This document shows positions 35,919 to 43,524 of a stretch of 64,000 nucleotides of DNA, piece after piece. The position numbers were made by a program, and so were the translations under genes. The stretch's first letter is position 1, and each line of letters opens with the position of its first letter. This stretch comes from Planctomycetota bacterium (GTDB lineage: Bacteria > Planctomycetota > UBA1135 > GCA-002686595), in the NCBI GenBank assembly GCA_016220085.1, contig JACRIN010000019.1:1-64000 (forward strand), given 5' to 3'. Below the pieces are notes generated by a model. The model saw only the letters and a program-made list of their open reading frames with translations. It ran no database searches and was not told the DNA's origin.

Positions 35919-36917
35919 ATGAACCTGCGCACGAAATACCTGGGGCTCGACCTGCCTCACCCGCTGATGGTCGGCGCTTCGCCGATCTGCGACGACTTGG
36001 ATCTGGTGCGTCGCGCCGAGGACGCCGGCGCGGCGGCGATCGTGATGCATTCGCTGTTCGAGGAGCAGCTCGCGCTCGAGAACCGCACGCACGAATTCAT
36101 CAGCACGCACGGCGAGTCGACCGCCGAGGCGGCGAGCTACCTGCCTCGACCGCACGAGTTCGTGCTCGGCCCCGACGCGTACCTGGAGCAGATCGGGAAG
36201 CTCAAGCGCATGCTGCAGATCCCGGTGATCGCGTCGCTGAACGGCTACACGGATTCCGGTTGGTTGCGCTACGCGAAGCTGATCGAGCAAGCCGGCGCCG
36301 ACGCGCTCGAGCTCAACGTCTACAGCGTCGCGCACGATCCCGAGCTGACCTCGATCGAAGTCGAGAACGGCGTCGTGCACATGGTCGAGCACGTCATCCG
36401 CGAAACGCGCTTGCCGGTCGCGGTGAAGCTGTCGCCGTACTGGACGTCGTTGACGCACCTCGCTCGCCGACTGGAGCACGCCGGCGCGAAGGGCCTGGTG
36501 CTCTTCAATCGGTTCTTCCAGCCCGACATCGACGTCGAGGAGCTCACCGTCGCGCTGCGACTTCGCTACTCGGACTCGCAGGCGCTGTTGATCCGCTTGC
36601 GCTGGCTCGCGCTGCTCTCCGGGCGCGTGAACGTCACGCTCGGCGCGAGCGGCGGCGTGCACAGCGGCGTCGACGCGCTGAAGGCGATCATGGCCGGCGC
36701 GCACGGCGTCCAGATGGTCTCGGCGCTGCTCCAACGCGGCCCCGAGCACCTACGGACGGTGCGCACGGACCTCGAGCGCTGGCTCGTCGAGCACGAGTAC
36801 GAGTCGCTCGCGCAAGCCCAGGGCAGCATGAACCTCTCCCGCAGCCCGGACCCCGAGAACTACGAGCGCGGGAACTACGTCAAGATCCTCCAGGGCTATT
36901 CGCGCGCGATGCACTGA
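35919..36917 (+). CDS. Dihydroorotate-dehydrogenase-like flavoprotein
   Basis: 332 aa TIM barrel of the DHOD/PreA superfamily: YLGLDLPHPLMVGASPICDD, ALELNVYSVAHD, LPVAVKLSPYWTS and LGASGGVHSGVDALKAIMAGAHGVQM (in part) match the FMN-binding barrel. It lacks an obvious FeS domain. This subfamily is frequently found beside pyruvate:ferredoxin oxidoreductase genes and is annotated as DHOD-like; true pyrimidine synthesis is doubtful. GAGGAG precedes the ATG at 35919, 13 nt after the PFOR stop. Confidence 0.88.
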   Translation: MNLRTKYLGLDLPHPLMVGASPICDDLDLVRRAEDAGAAAIVMHSLFEEQLALENRTHEFISTHGESTAEAASYLPRPHEFVLGPDAYLEQIGKLKRMLQIPVIASLNGYTDSGWLRYAKLIEQAGADALELNVYSVAHDPELTSIEVENGVVHMVEHVIRETRLPVAVKLSPYWTSLTHLARRLEHAGAKGLVLFNRFFQPDIDVEELTVALRLRYSDSQALLIRLRWLALLSGRVNVTLGASGGVHSGVDALKAIMAGAHGVQMVSALLQRGPEHLRTVRTDLERWLVEHEYESLAQAQGSMNLSRSPDPENYERGNYVKILQGYSRAMH

Positions 36918-36951
36918 GCGTCACGCGCTCGTTCGACCTCCGCGCGGCGAC

Positions 36952-36957
36952 TAGACT
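36952..36957 (+). promoter_or_regulatory. -10-like TAGACT before the Na+/H+ antiporter
   Basis: TAGACT ends 6 nt before the ATG at 36964, consistent with a leaderless transcript separate from the PFOR operon. Confidence 0.5.
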
Positions 36958-36963
36958 GCCGCG

Positions 36964-38541
36964 ATGTCCGCTTCGCTGCTGCTCTTGGCGGCGGGGCTCG
37001 GCGTCGTCGCGTTGGTCACGCTCGTCGCGCCGCGACTCCGCACGCCCGCGCCGATCCTGCTCGCGCTCGCAGGCGTGCTGGTCAGCCTGTTCGCGCCGCT
37101 CGAGCACGTCGAGATCGATCCCGACCTGATCCTGATCGGTTTCCTGCCGCCGTTGCTCTACGCGGACGCGTTTCACACGTCGTGGGTGCACTTCCGCCGT
37201 TGGCTGCGACCGATCCTGATGCTCGCGATCGGGCTGGTCGCGTTGACGATCCTCGCGGTCGGCTGGGTCGCGCACTGGTTGCTGCCGGAGCTGCCGCTCG
37301 CCGCGTGCTTTCTGCTCGGTGCGATCGTCTCGCCGACCGACACCGTCGCGACGCAAGCGGTGATCGAGCGAGTGCGCGTGCCGCGTCGGATGACGGCGAT
37401 CCTCGGCGGCGAGAGCTTGGTCAACGACGCCACCGGGCTCGTCGGCGTGCAGCTCGCGCTCGTCGTCCTGCTCTCCGGCGTGTTCGAAGCGGGCGAGGTC
37501 GCCGTGTCGTTCGCGCGCGTCGCGGGCCTCGGCATCGTGATCGGCATCGCGATCGGCGGGCTCTTCTCGTACGCGAACAAGCTCGTGCGCGACACGCAGG
37601 CGCTCTTCGCGCTCTCGCTGCTCTCGCCGTACCTCGCGTTCCTGGTCGCGGACCAGCTCGATGCGTCCGGCGTGCTCGCGGTCGTCGCCGCGGGCTTCGT
37701 CGTCGCGTGGCGCATCCACCACGTCGAAGCGCAGAGCCGCATCGAGCTCTACTCCGCGTGGAACCTGCTGACGTACCTGCTCAACGGTTTCTGCTTCGTG
37801 TACATCGGCCTCGAAACGCCGTGGTTGCTGCGCGACCTCTCGCCCGGGGGCGACCGACACGTGCTCGTCGCCGGTGTCGCGATCACCGTCGTGTGCGTCG
37901 TCGCGCGGTTCGCGTGGTGCTTCCCGGGCACGTACGTTCCGCTCGCGCTCTCGGCGAGGCTGCGCGAGCGCGAGGGCACCGCGCCGCCGTGGCGCAACGT
38001 CGTGATCGTCTCGTGGTGCGGCGTGCGCGGCGCGGTGTCGCTCGCGGCGGCGCTCGCGGTGCCGGCGACGTTCGACGACGGCTCTGCGTTCGACGGCCGG
38101 CGCGTGATCGTCGCGTGCACGTTGATCGTCATCCTGCTGACGCTGTTCCTCCAAGGCTGGACGCTGCAACCCTTGGTGCGCGCGCTCGGCATCCGCGAGG
38201 ACGCCGATGGCGAGCACGAGCACTCGTTCGCGCGCGAGAAGATCCTCGGCGCCGGGATCGCGAGGCTCGACGCGTTCTGCTCGGAACGGAGCTGTCCGCT
38301 CGCGGTCCACCGCTTCCGCGCGGCGATGGCGGACGAGCTCGCGGCGCTGTCCGCGGCTGACTCCGCGCTCAAGTCGGAGGCCGCGGAACGCGTCGCGGTG
38401 TCCGCCGAGGTCCGCCGAGCGGTCCACGCGGCGCAGGAAGCCGAGCTGCTCGACCTGCGCGACGGCGGCGCGATCAACGACCGCACGTACGTCGAGCTCC
38501 AGCTCGAACTCGACCGCGCGCAGGACGACGGCAAGCGCTGA
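36964..38541 (+). CDS. CPA1-family Na+/H+ antiporter
   Basis: 525 aa. About twelve transmembrane helices (residues 1-410) and a helical cytoplasmic tail. Ion-site motifs are present: GAIVSPTDTVATQAV near residue 120 and GGESLVNDATGLV near residue 150 (the ND pair), plus GFLPPLLYADAF and SWCGVRGAVSLAAAL. Electroneutral or electrogenic Na+(K+)/H+ exchange at the inner membrane. Its stop directly abuts the convergent hydrolase stop (shared TGATCA). Position beside the complex I/2-oxoacid cluster suggests a link to ion circuitry, but it has its own promoter hexamer. Confidence 0.93.
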   Translation: MSASLLLLAAGLGVVALVTLVAPRLRTPAPILLALAGVLVSLFAPLEHVEIDPDLILIGFLPPLLYADAFHTSWVHFRRWLRPILMLAIGLVALTILAVGWVAHWLLPELPLAACFLLGAIVSPTDTVATQAVIERVRVPRRMTAILGGESLVNDATGLVGVQLALVVLLSGVFEAGEVAVSFARVAGLGIVIGIAIGGLFSYANKLVRDTQALFALSLLSPYLAFLVADQLDASGVLAVVAAGFVVAWRIHHVEAQSRIELYSAWNLLTYLLNGFCFVYIGLETPWLLRDLSPGGDRHVLVAGVAITVVCVVARFAWCFPGTYVPLALSARLREREGTAPPWRNVVIVSWCGVRGAVSLAAALAVPATFDDGSAFDGRRVIVACTLIVILLTLFLQGWTLQPLVRALGIREDADGEHEHSFAREKILGAGIARLDAFCSERSCPLAVHRFRAAMADELAALSAADSALKSEAAERVAVSAEVRRAVHAAQEAELLDLRDGGAINDRTYVELQLELDRAQDDGKR

Positions 38542-39900
38542 TCAGGGCGCGCGTAGCTCGAGTCGGCCGGCGTAGAGCGCTCGCCAATCGGTCTTCTCGA
38601 GCGCGAAGCCCAGCGTCGCTTCGAAGTCGGGCGCGACGACGCCCGTGTGGACCGACTTCCCGTTCCAGATGACCTCGAGCGGTGTTGCGAGGTCGACGAG
38701 CTCCGGATCGAGCGCGAGCGTCAGCCGCTTCACGCCGCGCGAGCTCAACGTCACCCGTTGACCTTCGATCGCGCCGTCGACGAACGCGACCGGCTTCGAG
38801 CCCGCGCGGCCGTCGCCGGGTTTCTCGAGCTCGTCGACGCGCAGCCAATGGCACCACGGCGTCTCGAGCGTGAGCAGGTGCTTCGCCACGCGCGCGGGAT
38901 GCGCGACGCGCGGCGACTTCGCGAGCCAGAGGAGCGCGCGATCCAGCTCGCCGAACACCCCGAAGTCGTGCGCCGCGCCGTCGATCTCGTCGTACTCGAC
39001 GCGAAGGCCGAGCTTCGTCAGCGCCTCGCACGTCGCGCGCGGCTGCTCGACCCTGCAGATCGGGTCGTTCTCGCCGTGCAGCACGTAGATCGGCACGTGC
39101 GCGAAGTTCTCGAGGTAGGCGTTCACGTGCCACGTCACCGAGGACATCGGCGCGATCCCGGCGACGCGATCGGAGAGCGCGCGCCCCACGTACCACGACC
39201 AGAACCCGGTCTGCGAGAGGCCGGCGAAGTACACGCGGTCGGGGTCGATCGCGAAACGGCTCGACACGTCGCGCAGGAACCCAGCGAAAGCCCTCGCGAC
39301 CTGATCCTCGGGCTTCGCGCCGCGCTTGCCGCCGGCGCCGATCTGCTCGACGATCTCGGTGCGCGCGATCAGCCAGTCGCGCAGGTTCGCTTCATTCGCT
39401 TGGTTGCGGAAGTACTCGAGGAAGCCAGCCTTGCCGCGATCGTCCTCGTCGGCGCCCGAGCCGTGACCGGGATCGACGAGCAACGGCACCGGCTCCTTCG
39501 CGTCGTAGCCCGGCGGCACGTCGACGGCGTAGCGTAGGACGAGCCCGTCGCACTCGAAGCTGAAGCCGACGGTCGTCTTGCCGACCTCGGTGAACTTCTC
39601 CTGCTCCTTGCCGACCTTGCGCGGCTTGGTGCTCTTCGCGTCGTAGACCGGTCCTGCGCGCAGCGCGTCGGCGAGCTCGCCCCACGGATGCTTCGCGCCG
39701 AGCGTCTTGGCGAGCGCGAGCGCCTTGCCGTCGCACTTCTTCGTCGAATCGCCGAGCGCCTCCGTGAAGCTCTGCCGCAGCTTCTTCGCATCCGCGGGCG
39801 CGAGCGGCTTGTCGCCGGCCCCGAGCGGAGCCAGCGTGAGTGAGGGCGAAGCCAGCGTGAGCGAGAGCGGAGCGAGCGCGAGAGCGAGTGTGGCGAGCAT
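38542..39900 (-). CDS. Secreted alpha/beta hydrolase (esterase/peptidase-like)
   Basis: 452 aa with a signal-peptide-like N-terminus (about 1-18, Leu/Ala-rich; two tandem LTLASPS/LTLAPLG segments). The catalytic triad is visible: nucleophile elbow YFAGLSQTGFWSWY, acid in VLHGENDPICR, His in IDGAAHDFGVF. PGHGSGADEDDRG forms the oxyanion region. About 110 residues follow the triad and probably make a beta-sandwich. Similar proteins are annotated as polyhydroxybutyrate-depolymerase-like or prolyl-oligopeptidase-like; the substrate is open. ATG at 39900 has GGAGGAG upstream. It lies 17 nt after the HEAT protein, so it may belong to the PadR operon. Confidence 0.82.
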   Translation of the reverse strand: MLATLALALAPLSLTLASPSLTLAPLGAGDKPLAPADAKKLRQSFTEALGDSTKKCDGKALALAKTLGAKHPWGELADALRAGPVYDAKSTKPRKVGKEQEKFTEVGKTTVGFSFECDGLVLRYAVDVPPGYDAKEPVPLLVDPGHGSGADEDDRGKAGFLEYFRNQANEANLRDWLIARTEIVEQIGAGGKRGAKPEDQVARAFAGFLRDVSSRFAIDPDRVYFAGLSQTGFWSWYVGRALSDRVAGIAPMSSVTWHVNAYLENFAHVPIYVLHGENDPICRVEQPRATCEALTKLGLRVEYDEIDGAAHDFGVFGELDRALLWLAKSPRVAHPARVAKHLLTLETPWCHWLRVDELEKPGDGRAGSKPVAFVDGAIEGQRVTLSSRGVKRLTLALDPELVDLATPLEVIWNGKSVHTGVVAPDFEATLGFALEKTDWRALYAGRLELRAP

Positions 39901-39917
39901 CGAGTTCTCCTCCTGGG

Positions 39918-41519
39918 CTACTTGCGCAACGCAATGACCGGCAGCGGCGTGCCGCGGATCGGCTCGGGCAACCGACCCGAGTTCTTCTCCCACCACGCGC
40001 GCCACCACGCGCCGTCGTGCGACGGGTCGTACGCGACGCCGGTGAGCTGCTGCAGCCCGTTCGCCCCGATGCCTTCGATCGTCACCGGCGTGTCGTCGGC
40101 GACGATGTACGCGACGAGCACCGGCGTCGCGCGCGGATCGCGCGTCGCGGCGAGCGCGCGCGACAATGCGAGCACCCGGCGGTCCGCCACGCCGAGCTCG
40201 AAGCTCTCCTGCAACGCGCCGAGGAGCTCCGCCGCGACCCACGGCCAATCCGGCTTGCCGAGCGCGTTGCACGCCTCGGCGAAGAGCTCCGGCGGCACGC
40301 TCCGTTCGCCGCGCACGAGCGGGACGACGTGTTCCCCCAGTTCCTCCTCGGTCGGATCGAGCCGCGCGAGCCACATCACGCCGGTCAATCGACGTTCGCG
40401 ATCCGTGGAGCGGATCCAGTCCGCTGCAAGCTCAAACGCGCCCGCGCTGCGGAAGGTGACGACTAGGTCGACGCCGGCCGCTTCCGCCGCGCGGAAGTCG
40501 AGTCCGCGCCAGTTGCGCACGAGTCCGTCCAGCTCCGCGCCGTTCGCGGCGAGCACGCGCTCGACGAACTCGCTCGCGTTGGCGACGAAGACTTCCGCGA
40601 GCGGCCGCACGCCGAAACGCTGGTACCACGCGAGGTAGCCTTCGTAGTCCTCGCCGAAGTTGCGGAACGCGTAGTCGCGCAGGTACGAGTAAGCGCGCGC
40701 TCGGACCGACGGCTCGGGATCGGTCGCGCCGAGGTGCAGCACGCGCAGCGCGCACGGCTTGCCGCCGTGGAAGACGAACGGTTTGAAGAGCTGCTCGCGG
40801 TGCGGGACGGACAGCGTGCCGTAGATGAAATCGAGCACCTCGACCGCGCGCTCGCACGAGCACTCGTCGGCGAGCCGCTGCGCGACCGCGAGCCCGTGGC
40901 GCCAGTCGTCGGGATGCTCGTTGAACCGATGGTTCCACATCTCGTCGGCGGTTTCCTCTTCAGGCGGAGAGGAGCGAAGGTCGGTGCCCGCACCGAGCTT
41001 CTGCACGAGTATCTCGTTGAACAGATCGCGCTCCGCGCCCGCCGAGCCCGGACTCGGGCGACCCGGGCCGTTGGTCGCGTTCCGTTCGCCGACTCCCGGC
41101 GTCACGTCAGCGGACTCGGTCGCGCCTCGGTCCGCGAGCGCCGCGTTCAATTGCGCGACCTCGGCTCGCATGCTCTCGATCAAGTAGCGCGAGTCGCGCT
41201 GCGCGGCGTACGACTGCCACGCGAAGAACACCACGCCGCCCGCGAGCACGAGCAGCAACACGAAGTTCAGACGATGCAACACGATGCGCTCCCCCAGTTG
41301 CACGCGACGGCATTCGCCGCGGATCCTCTCGAAGTCGCCGAAGCGGCGCTCGGCGTCGGCGCGCGCCTCGTCGGCGCTCATCCCCGCGGCGCGGTTCTCG
41401 CGCTCGCGCTCGGCGAGGTGGAAACGGAGCTCCTCGTCGATGTCGCCGTCGACCTCGCGCGACGAGCGCGGGTCCGGCGCGCGCCACGACAGACCGAGGC
41501 TCTCGAGGAACCGGCCCAT
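39918..41519 (-). CDS. Permease-prefix-domain membrane protein with HEAT-like repeats
   Basis: 533 aa. Residues about 20-75 (EVDGDIDEELRFHLAERERE, AERRFGDFERIRGECRRV) match the permease prefix domain that usually precedes MacB/FtsX-like ABC permeases controlled by PadR regulators. One transmembrane helix follows (84-103), a short coiled coil, a low-complexity linker, then about 350 residues of helical HEAT-like sequence (DPEPSVRARAYSYLRDYAF, TDRERRLTGVMWLARLD). No permease domain is present, so this is the prefix domain on a new body. ATG 2 nt after the padR stop; co-transcribed with it. Confidence 0.78.
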   Translation of the reverse strand: MGRFLESLGLSWRAPDPRSSREVDGDIDEELRFHLAERERENRAAGMSADEARADAERRFGDFERIRGECRRVQLGERIVLHRLNFVLLLVLAGGVVFFAWQSYAAQRDSRYLIESMRAEVAQLNAALADRGATESADVTPGVGERNATNGPGRPSPGSAGAERDLFNEILVQKLGAGTDLRSSPPEEETADEMWNHRFNEHPDDWRHGLAVAQRLADECSCERAVEVLDFIYGTLSVPHREQLFKPFVFHGGKPCALRVLHLGATDPEPSVRARAYSYLRDYAFRNFGEDYEGYLAWYQRFGVRPLAEVFVANASEFVERVLAANGAELDGLVRNWRGLDFRAAEAAGVDLVVTFRSAGAFELAADWIRSTDRERRLTGVMWLARLDPTEEELGEHVVPLVRGERSVPPELFAEACNALGKPDWPWVAAELLGALQESFELGVADRRVLALSRALAATRDPRATPVLVAYIVADDTPVTIEGIGANGLQQLTGVAYDPSHDGAWWRAWWEKNSGRLPEPIRGTPLPVIALRK

Positions 41520-41520
41520 C

Positions 41521-41865
41521 TCACGCCCCCATCGAGCGCGCTTGGAGCACTTGCTCGATCGCGCCCGAGACCTTGTTCCAGTTCTCCGTCTGCGCCTTCA
41601 GCTCCTCGCGGCCCTGCTTGGTCAGCCCGTAGAACTTCGCGCGCCGATTCGACTCCGACGGTCCCCATTCGGCGTCGATCCAACCGCGGCGCTCCATGCG
41701 ATGCAGCGCGGGATACAGCGAGCCCTCCTCGATCCGCAGCACGTCGGCGCTGCGTTCTTGGATCGAGCGCGAGATCGCGTACCCGTGCTGCGGCCCGCGA
41801 GCGAGCGTCTTGAGCACCAGCATCTCCAGCGTCCCCGGCAACAGTGCGAAGCGTTCTTCGGCCAT
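41521..41865 (-). CDS. PadR-family transcriptional regulator
   Basis: 114 aa, the size of subfamily-2 PadR proteins. Winged-helix DNA-binding domain throughout: LEMLVLKTLARGPQHGYAIS, RIEEGSLYPALHRMERRGWI and RAKFYGLTKQGREEL are diagnostic, with one C-terminal dimerisation helix. Effector unknown. Ribosome-binding site AAGGGGAA lies 6 nt before the ATG. Autoregulation is strongly suggested by two operator-like palindromes over its promoter; the downstream membrane protein is co-transcribed. Confidence 0.95.
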   Translation of the reverse strand: MAEERFALLPGTLEMLVLKTLARGPQHGYAISRSIQERSADVLRIEEGSLYPALHRMERRGWIDAEWGPSESNRRAKFYGLTKQGREELKAQTENWNKVSGAIEQVLQARSMGA

Positions 41866-41872
41866 CGGCGTT

Positions 41873-41925
41873 CCCCTTGATCGTCTAGGGGGAAGCTACG
41901 AGCGCTCCCCTAGACGGTCAAGGGG
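41873..41925. promoter_or_regulatory. Double PadR operator in the divergent promoter region
   Basis: Left arm 41873-41893 (CCCCTTGATCGTCTAGGGGGA) and right arm 41906-41925 (TCCCCTAGACGGTCAAGGGG) are inverted copies differing by one base and one extra G. Each arm is itself a pseudo-palindrome, CCCCT-N9-AGGGG. The arms are separated by 12 bp. This fits two dimer sites for the adjacent PadR, covering the padR promoter and lying just upstream of the rightward -10. Confidence 0.8.
41893..41921 (-). promoter_or_regulatory. padR promoter
   Basis: On the minus strand TTGACC (41921-41916) and TAGCTT (41898-41893) are separated by exactly 17 bp, the best sigma-70-like promoter in the window. The right operator arm covers the -35 and the left arm touches the -10. 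Confidence 0.7.
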
Positions 41926-41931
41926 TAAAAT
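41926..41931 (+). promoter_or_regulatory. -10-like TAAAAT for the rightward gene
   Basis: TAAAAT ends 8 nt before the ATG at 41940 and directly follows the right operator arm, so PadR binding there would overlap the -35 position. Confidence 0.5.
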
Positions 41932-41939
41932 CGGCGGCG

Positions 41940-43496
41940 ATGCCGTCGGACCGGCCGGTTGGGCGCACGGCCGCGCGCGCTATGCTCGCCGCGATGGCGA
42001 GACCTGCCGCGGAGTCCGGCGAGCGCGTGTCGAACGTTCGGCGCGCGCTCGCGTTCGTCGGCGGCGCGTTGCTCGCGTACTGCGTGCTGCTCGCGTTCCC
42101 GCTCGATCCGCGCGATCCGACCGACGAGCACGAGTGGACCGCGATCTCGATCGCGCACTTCGGCCAGGTCTTCGACGGCCGCACGCCGCCGGGCGCGCTG
42201 CCCGGCGAGAGCGAATGGCGCGCCGGCGTCCAAGAGACCACCTTCGGCGCGACCAACCCGTGCTTCGCGAAGCTGGTGCTCGGCGGCGTGCTGTGGGCGC
42301 GCGGCTTTCGCGGCGTCGAGCCCGAGGTCTTCCAGCGTTTCGCCAAGGATGCTCCGGCGAAGGCGGCGCTCGCGCGCGCACGGATCGAGCCCGCGCTCGA
42401 GCCCGCGCGCGCCGTCGTGCGCGCCACCGCGGCGCTGTGCGCCGGCTTGCTCGCGCTGATCGCGCTCGAAGTCGGCGGCGCGCTGGCGGCGGCCCTCGCG
42501 TGGGCCGGGTTCGCGTTCGCGCCGCTGGTGCGGACCTGGGGCGGCTTCGTGCGCACCGACTTCTTCATGCTCGCGGCGGCGCTCGCGGTCGTCGCGGCGG
42601 CGCTCGTCCTGCGCGAAGGGCTCGGCGGCGAGCGCCGGCTCGCGCGCAAGCTCGCGGCGGCCGCGCTCGTCGGTGCGCTCGCGGGCGTCGCGACCTCGGC
42701 GAAGTTCAACGGCGCGCCGAGCGCGCTGGTCGCGGGTGCCGCACTCGTGCTCGCGCACCTCGCCGCCGCGCGCGGCGCGCGCAAGGGGAACGAACTCGCC
42801 GGCGCGCGCGAACCGTCAGGGGCGCGCGAAACCTCCGGCGTGCACTCGGTCGCCGGCGAGAACTCAGTCGCCGACGAGCGCGCAATCACCGGCGTGCGCC
42901 AGATCGCCGGCGAGCACGAGATCGCTGGCGTGCGCGAATCGTCCGGAGCACTCGCACTCCTCGGCGCGCTCGCGATCGCCGGGCTCGCGTGCCTCGGCGT
43001 GGTGTGGCTCGCGAACCCGGTGCTGCACGCGCATCCGATCGACGAAATGAGCTCGATCCTCGCTTTCTGGGACGAGCACATGCGCTACCAGCAGGGTCGC
43101 GCCGCCGCGCAGGGGCTCGCGACGCCCGACGGGCCGCTCGCGAGCCTCGCGTTCGCCGCGCGGCGCCTCGTGACGCGCGACGAGCCGGTCGTCGCGCTCA
43201 CCGGGCTCGCGTGGGGCTGGCCGGTCGCGCTCGCGGGGCTCGCGGTGCTCGCGGCGCGCGCGCGGAGCTCGCTCGCCGCCAGCGTCGCACTCGCGTGGGC
43301 CGTGCTCTTCGGCGGCGTCACCGCCGCGTGGATCCCGCTCGACTGGGATCGCTACTTCCTGCCGCTCGCCGCGCTCTACGCGCTGCTAGAGGCCGTCGCG
43401 GTCGCCGCGCTCGTGGGGCTCTGCGCGCGCGCGTTCCGACGGCCACGCGGCTGCCGGATGCCGGACACCGTCCGAAACCCGCGCGCGGCCGGGTAG
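41940..43496 (+). CDS. GT39-like membrane protein with an internal hexapeptide repeat
   Basis: 518 aa. About ten membrane helices; the first outer loop has PTDEHEWTAISIAHFG, an acidic motif like that of PMT/ArnT-type glycosyltransferases. Between two helices (residues about 288-335) are eight tandem hexapeptides (GAREPS, GARETS, GVHSVA, GENSVA, DERAIT, GVRQIA, GEHEIA, GVRESS) encoded by 18-bp units. Start ATG at 41940 follows TAAAAT; an ATG 18 codons in is the alternative. Divergent from padR and likely under the same operators. Substrate unknown. Confidence 0.7.
   Translation: MPSDRPVGRTAARAMLAAMARPAAESGERVSNVRRALAFVGGALLAYCVLLAFPLDPRDPTDEHEWTAISIAHFGQVFDGRTPPGALPGESEWRAGVQETTFGATNPCFAKLVLGGVLWARGFRGVEPEVFQRFAKDAPAKAALARARIEPALEPARAVVRATAALCAGLLALIALEVGGALAAALAWAGFAFAPLVRTWGGFVRTDFFMLAAALAVVAAALVLREGLGGERRLARKLAAAALVGALAGVATSAKFNGAPSALVAGAALVLAHLAAARGARKGNELAGAREPSGARETSGVHSVAGENSVADERAITGVRQIAGEHEIAGVRESSGALALLGALAIAGLACLGVVWLANPVLHAHPIDEMSSILAFWDEHMRYQQGRAAAQGLATPDGPLASLAFAARRLVTRDEPVVALTGLAWGWPVALAGLAVLAARARSSLAASVALAWAVLFGGVTAAWIPLDWDRYFLPLAALYALLEAVAVAALVGLCARAFRRPRGCRMPDTVRNPRAAG
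42800..42943. repeat. Eight 18-bp units inside the GT39-like gene
   Basis: Degenerate 18-bp units starting GGCG- or G-CGAG- keep the frame and encode hexapeptides of the pattern G-x-x-x-[ISTVP]-[AST]. They lie in a loop between membrane helices. Confidence 0.85.
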
Positions 43497-43499
43497 ACT
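43494..43499 (+). promoter_or_regulatory. -10-like TAGACT before the TPR-thioredoxin gene
   Basis: TAGACT overlaps the stop codon of the upstream gene and lies 25 nt before the ATG at 43525, leaving room for the GGAG ribosome-binding site. Confidence 0.4.
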
Positions 43500-43524
43500 C
43501 GCGCCTTCCCCTTCGGAGTCCGGC

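Noticed and set aside
32192-35932. Very long minus-strand open frame (over 1200 codons) opposite the PFOR gene
   Set aside because: It is the antisense shadow of a confidently identified gene in very GC-rich DNA; its translation is Arg/Leu/Glu-rich without motifs.
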